DNA of 64,000 nt from Methylocystis echinoides. GTDB lineage: Bacteria > Pseudomonadota > Alphaproteobacteria > Rhizobiales > Beijerinckiaceae. Below the pieces are notes generated by a model that was not told the DNA's origin, did not search any database, and worked only from the letters and a program-made list of their open reading frames with translations. Made by a program: the position numbers and the translations under genes. Shown piece after piece: positions 44,883-55,130 of this stretch (within the stretch, counting starts at the first letter, position 1; each line of letters starts with the position of its first letter). The stretch covers positions 2,554,501 to 2,618,500 of the forward strand of contig NZ_BSEC01000001.1 in assembly GCF_027923385.1 (NCBI RefSeq), given 5' to 3'.

Positions 44883-45926
44883 TCAGGCCTTGGTCTTTTC
44901 GCTGCCGAACAGGAAGGGCGCGACTTCTTTCACGCCGGGCTGCTTCTCGGTGACGAAGGGTGTGGGACGGCAGACGGCCATGGCGGAGAGACCGACGCGC
45001 GCGGTCAGAAGGCCGTTGAGAACGCCCTCCCCCAGCTTGGCGGAAAGCCGCGCGGCGACGCCGTGACCGAGCACCTGCTGCAACAGCGTGTCGCCAACGG
45101 CGACCGTGCCGGTGATGGCAAGATGCGCGCCGACGGAGCGCGCGAGCTTGAAGAAGCCGAGCAGGCCGGGACGGCCGCCATAGATTTCGGAAATGCGGCG
45201 CATCAGCACGACCGCCTGTCCGGCGACGAAGATCACGTCGAGCACGGCGCGCGGGCTGACCGCGGTGACGACGGAAACGCGCTTCGCGGCGGCGGCGATT
45301 TCGCGCCGCGCCTTCTGGTCGAGCGGCGCGACGAGATTGCGTTCGGCGAGATCGATGAGGTCCTTGCCGTCCATGATCTGCTTGGCGTAATCGCCCATCA
45401 TGGCGCGCGGTCGCGCGAGGTCGACGCGCGTCTCGTAGAGCGCGCAGAGTTCCCGGACACTTGCGCTGGCGGCCTTGGCGTCATTGGCCGCGCGCGCCTG
45501 CGCCATGGCCGCGTGCAATTTGGCGATGCGGTTCTGCAACAGGATCGAGCGGATCTCGCGGGCGATGAAAAGCAGCGCGGCGGCGGCGGCGGCGATCGCG
45601 AGCGCCAGTCCGATCATGCCGAGCAGCGCCGAGTGGCTGAACAGGTCCTCCACCAGCTTCCACGCCCAGACGCTGATCGCCAGCGTGACGAGGCCGCTCG
45701 CGGCGGAGAGAAAGACGCCGCCGGGCGAGAGAAAATAGCGGTCGAGAACGCCCTTGGCCTGCGCCGCCGCGGCCGCCTCGTCGCCGCCGGGGACGCCCTC
45801 GACCAGCTCCGCCGCGAACACGTCGATCTCGGGCTCGATGACTTCTGGGGCCGGTTTCGAGGTCACCGTCTCGTCGCCGCTGAGGCGAAAGGCGCGGGGT
45901 CGGGATTTGCGCTCGGGATTGCTCAT
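44883..45926 (-). CDS. YcjF family (DUF697) membrane protein
   Basis: A 347-residue inner-membrane protein. Two hydrophobic helices at roughly residues 82-105 and 112-135 are followed by a basic/helical region and a hydrophobic C-terminal third (VSPRAVLDVIFVAGQAVVLMRRISEIYGG), characteristic of the TIGR01620/YcjF family. The GTPase-like partner gene ycjX, normally just upstream, is absent; plsY is divergent instead. It ends 5 bases from xthA. Function is unknown, linked to envelope stress in other bacteria. Confidence 0.82.
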   Translation of the reverse strand: MSNPERKSRPRAFRLSGDETVTSKPAPEVIEPEIDVFAAELVEGVPGGDEAAAAAQAKGVLDRYFLSPGGVFLSAASGLVTLAISVWAWKLVEDLFSHSALLGMIGLALAIAAAAAALLFIAREIRSILLQNRIAKLHAAMAQARAANDAKAASASVRELCALYETRVDLARPRAMMGDYAKQIMDGKDLIDLAERNLVAPLDQKARREIAAAAKRVSVVTAVSPRAVLDVIFVAGQAVVLMRRISEIYGGRPGLLGFFKLARSVGAHLAITGTVAVGDTLLQQVLGHGVAARLSAKLGEGVLNGLLTARVGLSAMAVCRPTPFVTEKQPGVKEVAPFLFGSEKTKA

Positions 45927-46104
45927 GCATGCCTGTCCGGGTTTGGCCGTCTCTCCTTTAGCGCCTCCCATCGCAAAACGGGAATGAAAAACGCTTGTTC
46001 GACGCCGCCATCTTGGTCAAGGAAAGGGCGCGCGGGGGCGCATCTTGCCGTCCTGCAACGCCTAAGTTAACATTCGCCGCATTGCCGGCGTCACAAGCGA
46101 GTTT

Positions 46105-46707
46105 ATGTTTCCCATGGCCTCTTTCCTGCCCGACGCCGCAGCCCTCGTCATTGGTTATCTTCTCGGCTCCATTCCGTTCGGACTGCTGCTGACGCGCCTT
46201 GCCGGCACGACCGACGTGCGCTCCATCGGCTCCGGCAACATCGGCGCGACCAATGTGCTGCGCACCGGCCGCAAGGATCTCGCCGCCGCGACCCTGCTGC
46301 TCGACGCGCTGAAGGGAACCGCCGCCGTGCTCATCGGCGCGCGGCTGTCGCCCGAAGGCGCGCTGATCGCGGGCTTCGCCGCCTTCATCGGACATATCGC
46401 GCCCGTCTGGCTCAATTTCAAAGGCGGCAAGGGCGTCGCCACATTTCTTGGCTGCCTGTTCGGCCTGCACTGGCAGGCGGGCCTCGCCTTTTGCGGCGTG
46501 TGGCTCGCGGTCGCCGCCCTCACCCGCTATTCGTCGCTCTCCGCGCTCGTCGCGAGCGTCGCGGCGCCGCTGCTGCTCTTCGCGCTCGGCCATGGCGGCG
46601 AGGCGTTCGTCGTCGGCGCCATGGCGGCGCTGCTGTGGCGCAAGCACGCCGAGAACATCGCCCGCCTGCGCGCCGGCACGGAAAGCCGCATTGGACAAAA
46701 GGGATGA
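46105..46707 (+). CDS. plsY: Acyl-phosphate glycerol-3-phosphate acyltransferase PlsY
   Basis: Transfers the acyl group from acyl phosphate (made by PlsX) to glycerol-3-phosphate, the first step of phospholipid synthesis. The 200 residues hold five hydrophobic helices and the three active-site loops: [11 protein letters not shown] near residue 32, [24 protein letters not shown] near 92 and [10 protein letters not shown] near the C-terminus. Its stop overlaps the dprA ATG by 4 bases. Confidence 0.96.
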   Translation: MFPMASFLPDAAALVIGYLLGSIPFGLLLTRLAGTTDVRSIGSGNIGATNVLRTGRKDLAAATLLLDALKGTAAVLIGARLSPEGALIAGFAAFIGHIAPVWLNFKGGKGVATFLGCLFGLHWQAGLAFCGVWLAVAALTRYSSLSALVASVAAPLLLFALGHGGEAFVVGAMAALLWRKHAENIARLRAGTESRIGQKG

Positions 46708-47954
46708 CCGCAGCGGGCCAGCAGCGTCTCACCGACGCGCAACTCGTCGATTGGCTGCGGCTGATCCGCAGCGAGAACATCGGCCCGCGCACCTTCCGTG
46801 AACTCGTCAACCGTTTCGGCGGCGCCAGCGCGGCGCTGGAGGCGCTGCCGGAGCTGACCAGGAAAACCCTGCGCGGCCGCACCATCAAGATCGCGACGCT
46901 GGACGAGGTCCTGCGCGAGATCGACGCGGCGACGAAGCTTGGCGCGCGCTTCGTCACGACGGCCGAGCAGGATTATCCGCCGCTGCTGCGCCAGATCCAC
47001 GACGCGCCGCCCGTCCTGTCCGTGCGCGGCGCCCTCGACGCCAGCCAGCGCGACGGCGTGGCGCTTGTCGGCTCGCGCAATGCGTCGGCCGTGGGGCTCG
47101 CCTTCGCGGAACGGCTGGCGCGCACGCTGGCCCGGGCGGAATACGTCATCGTCTCCGGTCTCGCGCGCGGAATCGACGCGGTCGCCCATCGCGCGACGCT
47201 CGACACGGGCACCATCGCCGTGCTCGCCGGGGGACAGGCGCGCCCCTACCCGTCCGAACATGAGCGGCTCGTGGCGGAGATCGCCGAGCGCGGGCTGATC
47301 GTCTCGGAAATGCCGATCGACTGGGAGCCGCGCGGCCGCGACTTCCCGCGTCGCAACCGCATCATCTCGGGGCTGAGCCGGGCGACGGTCGTCGTCGAGG
47401 CGGCGCGCCGCTCCGGCTCGCTCATCACGGCCCGCTTCGCCAATGAGCAGGGGCGCGAGGTCTTCGCCGTGCCCGGCTCGCCGCTCGATCCGCGCGCCGA
47501 AGGGACCAATGATCTCCTGCGTCAGGGGGCGACGCTTTGCGCGCGGCCCGAGGACGTCATCGACGCGCTGGCGGCGGGCGCGACAGGGCCCGCCGGCGGC
47601 TTTCTGGACAGTGATGACTTCATCCCGGACGGCGAGCCGCTCTACGACGAGCTCGACCTGTTCCCCGATCAGAGCGCCTTCGCCTTCGAGGAAAGCGCCG
47701 GGCCGTCCGTCGATTTCGCGCCGGTCGCGCCGGCCGAGCCGCCCGTCGCGCGCGAGCCCGGACCACCGCCGGTCGACGCGCGCGCCCATATCCTGTCTCT
47801 GCTGGGCCCGGCGCCTGCGCCCATCGACGAGCTGATCCGCATGTCGGGCCTCACTGCCCGCGAGGTGCAGGGGGCGCTCCTCGAGCTTGACCTCGATGGC
47901 CGGCTGGAGCGCCATGGCGCGAGCGCCGTCTCGCTCGTCTACGCGCCGGAATGA
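46704..47954 (+). CDS. dprA: DNA processing protein DprA
   Basis: Binds incoming single-stranded DNA and loads RecA during transformation. The 416 residues include an N-terminal helix-hairpin-helix region, the Rossmann-like core ([18 protein letters not shown] near residue 117, [12 protein letters not shown] near 150, [19 protein letters not shown] near 214) and a C-terminal winged-helix domain ([18 protein letters not shown] near 365) after a Pro-rich linker. The 3' end overlaps the convergent small gene by 16 bases. topA, often next, is absent. Confidence 0.95.
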   Translation: MTAAGQQRLTDAQLVDWLRLIRSENIGPRTFRELVNRFGGASAALEALPELTRKTLRGRTIKIATLDEVLREIDAATKLGARFVTTAEQDYPPLLRQIHDAPPVLSVRGALDASQRDGVALVGSRNASAVGLAFAERLARTLARAEYVIVSGLARGIDAVAHRATLDTGTIAVLAGGQARPYPSEHERLVAEIAERGLIVSEMPIDWEPRGRDFPRRNRIISGLSRATVVVEAARRSGSLITARFANEQGREVFAVPGSPLDPRAEGTNDLLRQGATLCARPEDVIDALAAGATGPAGGFLDSDDFIPDGEPLYDELDLFPDQSAFAFEESAGPSVDFAPVAPAEPPVAREPGPPPVDARAHILSLLGPAPAPIDELIRMSGLTAREVQGALLELDLDGRLERHGASAVSLVYAPE

Positions 47955-48199
47955 GACGTCACGTCCCGCTCGATGGCGTAGCCGCCAAGCTCGCGGGCGC
48001 GAATTTCCGCCTCCACGCGGGCGAGATTGAGGAAATAGGCCACCATCTGCAGTTCGCCGCCGGAGGCGAGCTGCGCCAGCTCCGACGCCATGTCGGCGAT
48101 ATAGCTCGCCATGGAGGCGACATCCTCGTTCCGCCGGGCGGCCAGGGCCGACGGCAAGGGCTCGGACGAGGCTTTTGTAGCGGCGACGGATCTGGCCAT
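47939..48199 (-). CDS. Small conserved helical protein
   Basis: An 86-residue protein, MARSVAATKASSEPLP at the start, then a helical core ASMASYIADMASELAQLASGGELQMVAYFLNLARVEAEIRAREL (about residues 25-70). No signal or membrane segment. AGGAG lies nine bases before ATG 48199; a start 9 bases earlier leaves no spacing. The family is unknown to me, but the pattern resembles small Rhizobiales hypothetical proteins. Confidence 0.65.
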   Translation of the reverse strand: MARSVAATKASSEPLPSALAARRNEDVASMASYIADMASELAQLASGGELQMVAYFLNLARVEAEIRARELGGYAIERDVTSHSGA

Positions 48200-48491
48200 C
48201 GGAAACATCTCCTGGAAGCTTGGACGCAACCATAGCGTGCAATTCCAGTAAGGACAAGCTTAAGTAAGCGTCGAGATTTCCGACGGCCTCCGCGTACGAA
48301 TCGATGTCATCCGGCGCCCCTCCAGGCTGGGGACCGCCGGCGCGCGGCGCGCCCCACAACGCCCGCCGCTCCGGGCGATTTCAAGCGTCGCCGCCGCTTC
48401 AACTGGACTCTCTATTGCTTGTTGCCGCGCACTGGCGCCGGGTCTAGTTAAACGCGGGGCCCCGAGTCCCATCCTGTTCAGGAGACGATTG

Positions 48492-49088
48492 ATGTCCTTT
48501 ACGCTTGAAGATCTTCCCTACGCCTATGACGCCCTGCAGCCGTATTTGTCGCGCGAATCCTTCGAGTATCATCACGACAAGCATCACGCGACCTATGTCA
48601 CGAACGCCAATAATCTGATCAAGGGCACGGAGTTCGACGGCAAGCCGATCGAGGATGTGATCGTCGGCTCCTTTGGCAAGAACACACCGATCTTCAACAA
48701 TGTCGCGCAGCACTACAACCACCACCATTACTGGAAGTGGATGAAGCCCAATGGCGGCGGCGCGGCGCCTGGCAAGATCGAGAAGCTCCTCGTCGACAGC
48801 TTCGGCTCCGTCGACAAGTTCAAGGAAGAGTTCCAGAAGGAAGGCCTTGGGCAGTTCGGCTCGGGCTGGGTGTGGCTGGAGCTCAAGGACGGCAAGGCCG
48901 CCATCCGCAAGACTCCGAACGCCGAAAACCCGCTGGTGCACGGCGCGCAGCCGCTGCTCGTCGCCGATGTCTGGGAGCATTCCTATTACATCGACTACCG
49001 CAATCGCCGCGCCGATTATCTGAAGGCGTTCCTCGACCATCTGGTCAATTGGGAACATGTCGAGGAAATGTACGACGCCGCGAAGTAA
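48492..49088 (+). CDS. sodB: Iron superoxide dismutase
   Basis: Dismutates superoxide in the cytoplasm. The 198 residues carry all four metal ligands: His27, His77 (in the NHHHYW block), Asp159 and His163 (DVWEHSYY). Gln73 in the VAQHYNH segment is the iron-type outer-sphere residue, so Fe is more likely than Mn. GGAGACG precedes ATG 48492; the preceding TTG is unlikely. Confidence 0.95.
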   Translation: MSFTLEDLPYAYDALQPYLSRESFEYHHDKHHATYVTNANNLIKGTEFDGKPIEDVIVGSFGKNTPIFNNVAQHYNHHHYWKWMKPNGGGAAPGKIEKLLVDSFGSVDKFKEEFQKEGLGQFGSGWVWLELKDGKAAIRKTPNAENPLVHGAQPLLVADVWEHSYYIDYRNRRADYLKAFLDHLVNWEHVEEMYDAAK

Positions 49089-49145
49089 GGCGACGCACAA
49101 TGATCTTGCGCGCGGCGGGCTTGCCTGCCGCGCGCCAAATCAGTC

Positions 49146-49367
49146 TCAGTAGCAAACAGTCCGGCGCACGCCGCCCGTCCATACCGTGCGGCAGGCCCGA
49201 CGCACCGGCGCGACCGGCCGGCGCACCACGGCGGCGCCGCGATAGCCCGCGCAGCCGGCGCGATAGACGCCCGCCGCGCAGACGACGGCGTTGGCGTCGC
49301 GGGGCTCGAAGGTGAGCGTCGCAGTGAACGTCAGCAGGCCGAGACCGGCCATAAGCAGATATTTCAT
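49146..49367 (-). CDS. Small exported Cys-rich protein
   Basis: A 73-residue protein with a signal peptide ending near residue 26 (DANA) and a short mature chain with four cysteines: VVCAAGVYRAGCAGYRGAAVV then an Arg/Pro stretch and RRACRTVWTGGVRRTVCY. Very similar small secreted proteins are frequent in Rhizobiales; their role is unknown. Convergent with sodB. Confidence 0.75.
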   Translation of the reverse strand: MKYLLMAGLGLLTFTATLTFEPRDANAVVCAAGVYRAGCAGYRGAAVVRRPVAPVRRACRTVWTGGVRRTVCY

Positions 49368-49411
49368 TTCTGGGCTTCCTCTTGCGTCGGCGTTCGACCG
49401 ACGGCGAGAGC

Positions 49412-49951
49412 CTAAGCCTCGGTCTGGGCCTCGACAAGCGCCTTGAGATTGGCGAGCCCCTGCTCGAATTGTCCGCCAACCATTTTGTCAACGTTCATGA
49501 AGGCGTGCATCGCCTTGGCCATGAATTCATTGCGGCCGGACATGGTCCAGAGCACTTCCGTGCGCGTCTCGCTGATGGGCTTGAGATCGAACTGCACGTC
49601 ATTGATCGCCTTCATCGGCTTGATGAACTGCAGCTTGAGGCGAATGCGCTCGTTCTGGCTGCTCTCGACGATTTTCATCTTGCCGACGCCAACATTCTTG
49701 TTGCCCGACCACGCCATGATCGCGCCGGCGCCGAGCGGCGAGCCCTCATAGGTCACCTTCTGCTGCGGATCGAGTCGCGACCAGGGCGACCAGCGCGGCC
49801 ACTCGTGCAGATCGTTGATCAGCGGATAGAGACGCTCCGCCGGCGCGTCTATGACGGCGGAGCGCGCGATGCGGAAGGTGTTCGGCTGCAGCGAGACGTA
49901 AGCGATCAGCGCGCTGACGGCCGCAAGCAACAAGAGCAGGAAAAGTGTCAT
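49412..49951 (-). CDS. SRPBCC (START/Bet v1-like) family protein with membrane anchor
   Basis: A 179-residue protein with an N-terminal hydrophobic helix (residues 1-20) and a helix-grip domain (SAVIDAPAERLYPLINDLHEWPRWSPWSRLDP near residues 31-62, ending QFEQGLANLKALVEA). Such domains bind hydrophobic ligands; the ligand here is unknown. GGGGAGGAG eight bases before ATG 49951 fixes the start. The helix may anchor the domain at the membrane. Confidence 0.82.
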   Translation of the reverse strand: MTLFLLLLLAAVSALIAYVSLQPNTFRIARSAVIDAPAERLYPLINDLHEWPRWSPWSRLDPQQKVTYEGSPLGAGAIMAWSGNKNVGVGKMKIVESSQNERIRLKLQFIKPMKAINDVQFDLKPISETRTEVLWTMSGRNEFMAKAMHAFMNVDKMVGGQFEQGLANLKALVEAQTEA

Positions 49952-50035
49952 GACCGGGCTCCTCCCCGCGCGAAACGCTGCGCTTTTCACGCATTGTAAG
50001 GCGCGAGGCGGAGAAGCCGCAACGGCGAGGCGCGA

Positions 50036-51061
50036 TCAATCTGTGTAGGCTGTCACGCCCGCCGGCAGTTTCGAGGCGACGTCGCCATAGCGGCTCGTGC
50101 GCTTGTCCATCATCGCCTCGAAGGCTTCATGGACTTCGGCCACTGTGCGATCCTTGAGGCGCCGGCCCTGCTGCTCGTAGAAGATCGGCTTGTTCGCCCG
50201 CGCGGGACGCGGCAGAAGCGCGGCCGCCGACATGGAGGGCGACTCGACCATCGCGCGCATGAAACGCTCGGTGTCGTCCGGCCCGAGGAAGTGAATCAGA
50301 TAGGTCTCGCCCGCGGTCAGCGGCCGGCCGATCTTCTCGGCGATCTTCGCGCTGTCCTTCTTGAGCATTTCCGCGGCCATGGCGGCGGAGAGATAGGGAT
50401 CGTTGCGCAGGCTGAGGATCTTCGCGCGCTGGCGGCCCGCGCCCTCTTCCGCCATCTTCGCCTCCGAGGCGCGGCCATAGCGGTGGCCGAAATTCGCCAG
50501 CGCGGAAATCCAGGTCTTCTCGACGAACTGGAACAGTCCGCTCGCGGAAGAGGTGCGCGCCTTCGCGGTGGTGTGGAAATTCGATTCCTTGTCGGCGATC
50601 GCCATCAGCAGCGCCGGGTCCATCTCCGTCTTGTTCGCGGCCTGAACCACGCGCTCGACGACCGACTGCTGCACTTTCACCGGTCCGAAGCGCATCACGC
50701 CCGGCGCGTCGCCGCCCTCGTCCTCTCCGAAGAGACGATGCGCCCAGGTGCGGGCGGCCTGTTCGAGCGAGAAATCGCTGTCGAGCGCGGAATCCTCGTC
50801 CTCGTCGCTTCCGGCCCGCGCGAGCGCCAGCAGGCGGCTGGCGAGCGTGCGCGGCTGTTTCTGCACATGGCTGAGTTTTTCGTAATAGGGCGTGTCGTCG
50901 CGATGAAGCGTGAGGCTCAGGCCCGCGATCGTCGACAGAACGGCGCCAACGCAAACGGTCCGAAGAAGAACATAGAACGAGCGATCGGCGCGGATCAGCG
51001 CCAGACGATCGCCCAGAGTCAGTCTCCGTGGCTCATTGGCAGGCTGCGTCATATCCGTCAT
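50036..51061 (-). CDS. Lytic transglycosylase domain protein, membrane-anchored
   Basis: A 341-residue protein. One transmembrane helix at about residues 31-52 places the rest in the periplasm. The SLT domain starts near residue 135, with catalytic Glu159 in ADKESNFH, then SSASGLFQFVEKTW and LIHFLGP. An acidic linker (GSDEDEDSALDSD) precedes the domain. It cleaves the MurNAc-GlcNAc bond of peptidoglycan. Single-domain anchoring like this is usual for cell-wall remodelling enzymes in Rhizobiales. Confidence 0.88.
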   Translation of the reverse strand: MTDMTQPANEPRRLTLGDRLALIRADRSFYVLLRTVCVGAVLSTIAGLSLTLHRDDTPYYEKLSHVQKQPRTLASRLLALARAGSDEDEDSALDSDFSLEQAARTWAHRLFGEDEGGDAPGVMRFGPVKVQQSVVERVVQAANKTEMDPALLMAIADKESNFHTTAKARTSSASGLFQFVEKTWISALANFGHRYGRASEAKMAEEGAGRQRAKILSLRNDPYLSAAMAAEMLKKDSAKIAEKIGRPLTAGETYLIHFLGPDDTERFMRAMVESPSMSAAALLPRPARANKPIFYEQQGRRLKDRTVAEVHEAFEAMMDKRTSRYGDVASKLPAGVTAYTD

Positions 51062-51214
51062 GCGGTCACTTCAGCTCCCTGACTCCGCAAACTGCGGCAC
51101 GATCAAGAGCTTACGGGCGACTAACGGCGAAAGAGCGACGGCCGACGTCACGCCCGCGCCACAATCAGCCACGGCAAAGGCGCAGGTAAACCGTTAAAAA
51201 TACTGGATAAAAAA

Positions 51215-51244
51215 TGATTAAAGCCGGGGCCTGCCGACCCCGGC
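51215..51244 (-). terminator. Intrinsic terminator of bamE
   Basis: A 7-bp stem GCCGGGG/CCCCGGC with an 8-base loop, followed on the minus strand by an interrupted T-run (TTT, then TTTTTT), 35 bases after the bamE stop. Confidence 0.8.
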
Positions 51245-51277
51245 CACATTTGCGCCATATCGCGGCGACTCACGCCG

Positions 51278-51748
51278 TCACAGCGAGACCTTGGCCAGAA
51301 GGCTCTGAATCAGGTGGTAATCGGGTCCGGCCACGGGGGTCGTGCGCGACAGGAAGTCGACCGGCTTGCCGTCCTCCATGCCGTAATCCGCGACGCGGGT
51401 CACCTTGCGCGACTTGTCGAAATAGACCGCGAGCACGCGCTGGTCGGTGATGTTCTGCGGCATGAAGGCCAGCGACCGCTCGATGCGCTGGCTGACGTAA
51501 TACCAGGCGTCGCCGCCGATGGTGGAGGTCGTCGAGGGCGTGCCAAGAAGCTGCATCACCTGAGGCGCCGCCATGCCCGGCTTCACCTGCTCCGCCTTGC
51601 GCTGATCGACGATCGCGCCGCGGTTGATGACGCCCTCATAGCCCAGACATCCCGAGAGCGACGCCGCCAGACCCATCGCCGCGGCGATCCGGACCGCCGT
51701 CGCCCCGGTAAAGCCCACGGAAAAATTGCGAAAGGCCCACCCCGCCAT
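51278..51748 (-). CDS. bamE: Outer-membrane protein assembly factor BamE (SmpA/OmlA)
   Basis: Lipoprotein of the Bam complex that inserts beta-barrels. The 156 residues have a lipoprotein signal with LSGC lipobox (Cys34) and the BamE domain (VKPGMAAPQVMQLLGTPSTTSTIGGDAWYYVSQ near residues 54-86). GGAG precedes the ATGs; the second (51748) has the right spacing. Divergent from the DUF177 gene. The cytochrome bc1 chaperone gene often found between them in Rhizobiales is missing. Confidence 0.92.
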   Translation of the reverse strand: MAGWAFRNFSVGFTGATAVRIAAAMGLAASLSGCLGYEGVINRGAIVDQRKAEQVKPGMAAPQVMQLLGTPSTTSTIGGDAWYYVSQRIERSLAFMPQNITDQRVLAVYFDKSRKVTRVADYGMEDGKPVDFLSRTTPVAGPDYHLIQSLLAKVSL

Positions 51749-51931
51749 ACTCATCTCCAAGCTACGCCGCCGACACAGAGAATAATTCTCGCACGGACTG
51801 GTAAAGGAATTGCGCTTGCCTAGCCTTCGATTGCAGCGAAAGCAAGCCGGGCTGGCGCGCAGGGGGGCGAATACGTATCTATCTCCAGAATGCGGCCTGG
51901 CCGCCCGGTCCAGACGCAGGCAGGAAGATCC

Positions 51932-52510
51932 ATGACCAAAGAGACGCGCGATCCCCCCTCCCCGGCCGCCCCCGCGCCGCTCTCCCGGCCCGTCGCCGTG
52001 GCCGAGGTTCCGGTGGAGGGCCTCGACCTGGACATTGTCGCCAATGCGGCCGAGCGCGCGGCGCTGGCGAAACTCAACGGCCTGCCGGAAATCCCGGCGC
52101 TCGCGGCGACCCTGCGCCTGCGCCGCTGGCGCGGCGAGGGCGTGGAAGTCACCGGAGAACTGCGCGCCCGGCTGCGCCAGACCTGCGTGGTGACGCTGGA
52201 GGACTTCGAGTCGGACATTGTCGAGCCCATCGAGCTGCGCTTCGCGCCGCCGGCGGAGGAGCCGCGCGCGCGCTCCCGGCGGCATGAGCCGGAGCCCGAG
52301 GTTCACGAGCACGACGCGCGGGCCGAGGACCCGCCGGACCCGCTCATCGGCGGCGTGGTCGACGTCGGCGTCGTGGTTTCGGAATTCCTGACGCTCGCGC
52401 TCGACCCCTACCCGCGCAAGCCTGGCGCGGCCTTCGTCGAGCCGGCGCCGGAAAGCGCGTCGAACGTCTCGCCTTTTGCGCAGCTTCGCCGGATGCGCGA
52501 CGAGCCCTAA
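51932..52510 (+). CDS. DUF177 (YceD) family protein
   Basis: A 192-residue soluble protein of the YceD family, linked to 23S rRNA accumulation or processing. The core [30 protein letters not shown] near residues 75-105 and the end [17 protein letters not shown] near 152-168 are characteristic. A charged low-complexity stretch ([22 protein letters not shown]) interrupts the middle. AGGAAG precedes ATG 51932. It heads the plsX-fabH operon. Confidence 0.87.
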   Translation: MTKETRDPPSPAAPAPLSRPVAVAEVPVEGLDLDIVANAAERAALAKLNGLPEIPALAATLRLRRWRGEGVEVTGELRARLRQTCVVTLEDFESDIVEPIELRFAPPAEEPRARSRRHEPEPEVHEHDARAEDPPDPLIGGVVDVGVVVSEFLTLALDPYPRKPGAAFVEPAPESASNVSPFAQLRRMRDEP

Positions 52511-52728
52511 CCGCGCCGACCGGTCGCGGCGACGGCGGCGGCGGTGGCACTTGCGCCGCCGCCCGGCAAATGGCAATCACGCGCGCAGAAGGCGGCGGGT
52601 GCGGCGCGGACGGTCCGGTTTGGGCCCCGCCATCAAAGCGTCGCCCGCCCGCTGCACATAAGGGAAACCGGACGCCCGCCCCTCCATGGCGCGCGGCAGG
52701 CTCCGGCGCTGGGGAGACGACGGGGAAC

Positions 52729-53802
52729 ATGGCGCAGAAAGTTCGGATCGCGGTCGACGCGATGGGCGGCGATTTCGGCCCGTCGGTGACGGTCCCCGGC
52801 TGCGCCCGCGCGCTCGAACGCAGGCCCGACAGCCATTTCCTTCTGATCGGCGACGAAAAGGCGATCCGCGCGGAGCTCGCGAATCATCCCGCGCTTGCGG
52901 CGGTGAGCGAGGTCCGTCATTCCGACGTCTCCATTCGCATGGACGACAAGCCCAGCCAGGCGCTGCGCTACGGGCGCCGTGTCTCCTCCATGTGGATGGC
53001 GGTCGAGGCGGTGAAGAAAGGCGACGCCGACGTCGCCGTTTCCGCCGGCAACACCGGCGCGCTGATGGCCATGTCGAAAATCTGCCTGCGCATGCTCACG
53101 GGCGTCGAGCGGCCGGCGCTCGCCTGCCTGTGGCCGACGCTGCGGGGCCACTCCATCGTGCTCGACGTCGGCGCCTCCATCGGCGCCAACGCCAGTCAGC
53201 TCGTCGCGCTGGCCATCATGGGCTCGGCGATGGCGCGCGTCATTCTCGGGATCGACCGCCCCTCGGTCGGCCTGCTCAATGTCGGCACGGAAGAGATCAA
53301 GGGCGTCGAGGAAGTGAAGGCGGCGGCCGCCATCCTGCGCGAGTCCGACCTTCCGGGGCTGGCCTATTCCGGTTTCGTCGAGGGCGACGGCATCGGCGCC
53401 GGCGCCGTGGACGTGGTCGTGACGGAAGGCTTTACCGGCAACATCACGCTCAAGACGGCTGAAGGCACGGCCAAGCAGATTCGCGCCTATATCCGCGCCG
53501 CCATGAGCGGATCGCTGCTGGCGAAGCTCGCCTATCTGCTCGCGCGCGGGGTCTTCGAAGAGCTGAGGGGCAAGATGGACACGCGCGCCATCAATGGCGG
53601 CGTATTCCTCGGCCTCGACGGGCTCGTCATCAAGAGCCATGGCGGAACCGACTCGGTCGGCTTCGCCCGCGCCGTCGAGATCGGTTATGAGATGGCCCAA
53701 AGCGACCTCCTCAACCGCATTCGCGACACGGTCGCCATCGCCCATCGTTTTGAAAGCGGCTCCGCCGATCCCTCCAACCCGCCTCAGGAAGCCGCCCAGT
53801 GA
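52729..53802 (+). CDS. plsX: Phosphate acyltransferase PlsX
   Basis: Converts acyl-ACP to acyl phosphate, supplying PlsY (46.1 kb). The 357 residues start [22 protein letters not shown] and contain [15 protein letters not shown] near residue 100, [15 protein letters not shown] near 142 and [17 protein letters not shown] near 230. GGGGA lies before ATG 52729; the longer frame is not coding. Its stop overlaps the fabH GTG. Confidence 0.96.
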   Translation: MAQKVRIAVDAMGGDFGPSVTVPGCARALERRPDSHFLLIGDEKAIRAELANHPALAAVSEVRHSDVSIRMDDKPSQALRYGRRVSSMWMAVEAVKKGDADVAVSAGNTGALMAMSKICLRMLTGVERPALACLWPTLRGHSIVLDVGASIGANASQLVALAIMGSAMARVILGIDRPSVGLLNVGTEEIKGVEEVKAAAAILRESDLPGLAYSGFVEGDGIGAGAVDVVVTEGFTGNITLKTAEGTAKQIRAYIRAAMSGSLLAKLAYLLARGVFEELRGKMDTRAINGGVFLGLDGLVIKSHGGTDSVGFARAVEIGYEMAQSDLLNRIRDTVAIAHRFESGSADPSNPPQEAAQ

Positions 53803-54788
53803 CGCCGGAACATTCCCTTTTGCGCTCCGTCGTCGTCGGCGTGGGCTCCTATCTGCCTGAAAAGACGCTCACCAACGACGACCTCGCCAAACTGGTCGAC
53901 ACCAGCGACGACTGGATTTTCCAGCGCACAGGCATCCGCGAGCGTCATATCGCCGCCGAGGGCGAAACGACCTCCATGCTGGGCGAAAAGGCCGCCCGCG
54001 CGGCGCTCGCCAACGCCGGCCTGACGCCCGACGACATCGACCTGATCATCGTCGGCACCTCCACGCCCGACTGGACCTTCCCGTCGACGGCAAGCCAGAT
54101 TCAGGCCGCGCTCGGCATCACGCATGGCGTCGCCTTCGATCTTCAGGCGGTGTGCTCGGGCTTCGTCTTCGCCGTCACGACCGCCGACAAATTCCTGCGC
54201 TCCGGCTCCCACAAGCGTGCGCTGGTGATCGGGGCCGAAACCTTCTCGCGCATCATCGACTGGGAAGACCGCACGACCTGCGTGCTGTTCGGCGACGGCG
54301 CCGGCGCCATGGTGCTCGAAGCGCGCCCCTCGACCGGCTCCATGGACGAGCGCGGCGTGCTGACGACGCATCTGCGCTCGGACGGCCGCCATCGCGCCAA
54401 GCTGCATGTCGACGGCGGTCCCTCCGCGACGCAGACGGTCGGTCACCTGCGCATGGAAGGCAAGGAAGTCTTCAAATTCGCCGTCGGCAAGGTGACTGAC
54501 GTCGTCGTCGACGCCTTTGCGGCGACCGGCATAAGCCCGGATCAGCTCGACTGGTTCGTGCCGCATCAGGCGAACCGCCGCATCATCGACATGTCGGCGC
54601 AAAAGCTCGGCATCGCGCCCGAGAAGGTCGTCGCCACCGTGCATCTGCACGGCAACACTTCCGCCGCCAGCGTGCCCCTCGCGCTCTCGGTCGCCGTCGG
54701 CGACGGGCGCATCAAGCAGGGTGATCTCGTGATGCTGGAAGCCGTCGGCGGCGGCTTCACCTGGGGATCGGCCCTGATTCGCTGGTAG
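53799..54788 (+). CDS. fabH: 3-oxoacyl-ACP synthase III
   Basis: Starts fatty-acid synthesis by condensing acetyl-CoA with malonyl-ACP. With the GTG start at 53799, which overlaps the plsX stop (GTGA), the protein has 329 residues and the intact catalytic triad Cys119 (AVCSGF), His256 (HQANRR) and Asn286 (HGNTSAAS). Part of the DUF177-plsX-fabH operon. Identification is secure. Confidence 0.97.
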   Translation: MTPEHSLLRSVVVGVGSYLPEKTLTNDDLAKLVDTSDDWIFQRTGIRERHIAAEGETTSMLGEKAARAALANAGLTPDDIDLIIVGTSTPDWTFPSTASQIQAALGITHGVAFDLQAVCSGFVFAVTTADKFLRSGSHKRALVIGAETFSRIIDWEDRTTCVLFGDGAGAMVLEARPSTGSMDERGVLTTHLRSDGRHRAKLHVDGGPSATQTVGHLRMEGKEVFKFAVGKVTDVVVDAFAATGISPDQLDWFVPHQANRRIIDMSAQKLGIAPEKVVATVHLHGNTSAASVPLALSVAVGDGRIKQGDLVMLEAVGGGFTWGSALIRW

Positions 54789-55130
54789 GCGACAGCCGAA
54801 AATCAGTCGGCTCGCGGCCGCGTCCCCCACGCGACGCCGTCTCGTCCGCGAAAAGACCTGCAACTGTGGAAAGGCGCGGCAAAGTTTCGCGCTCCCCATT
54901 TCGTGGTTATTTTTTGGAAACAATTTGTTATTTTTGCTACAGCCAAGCTTGCATTTGACGGCATTCTGAAAAACTCTGACGACAGCGACGGTGACGCCGC
55001 CGCCAGGGCAAAACATCGCTGAAATGCGGCCAGATCACGCGACCTTTGCTCACAGATCTTGATTGTCCCCGGATCTTGTCCCGTCCGGACGGAAATAACT
55101 GTTCTCTTTGGAATTACGCAGGGCTGACAC
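54789..55130. other. AT-rich leader region before ihfA
   Basis: The 342 bases contain a small AGCCGA/TCGGCT hairpin at 54794-54812 just after fabH and an AT-rich block (54895-54960) with a promoter-like pair. No gene is seen. The distance suggests ihfA has its own regulation. Confidence 0.5.
54914..54941 (+). promoter_or_regulatory. Probable ihfA promoter
   Basis: TTGGAA and GCTACA (GCTANA type) are 16 bases apart within the AT-rich block, about 190 bases upstream of the ihfA ATG. Would give a long leader. Confidence 0.4.

Noticed and set aside
46527..48359. 610-residue minus-strand open frame
   Set aside because: Antisense to plsY and dprA and spans the start of a supported small gene; composition is shadow-like.
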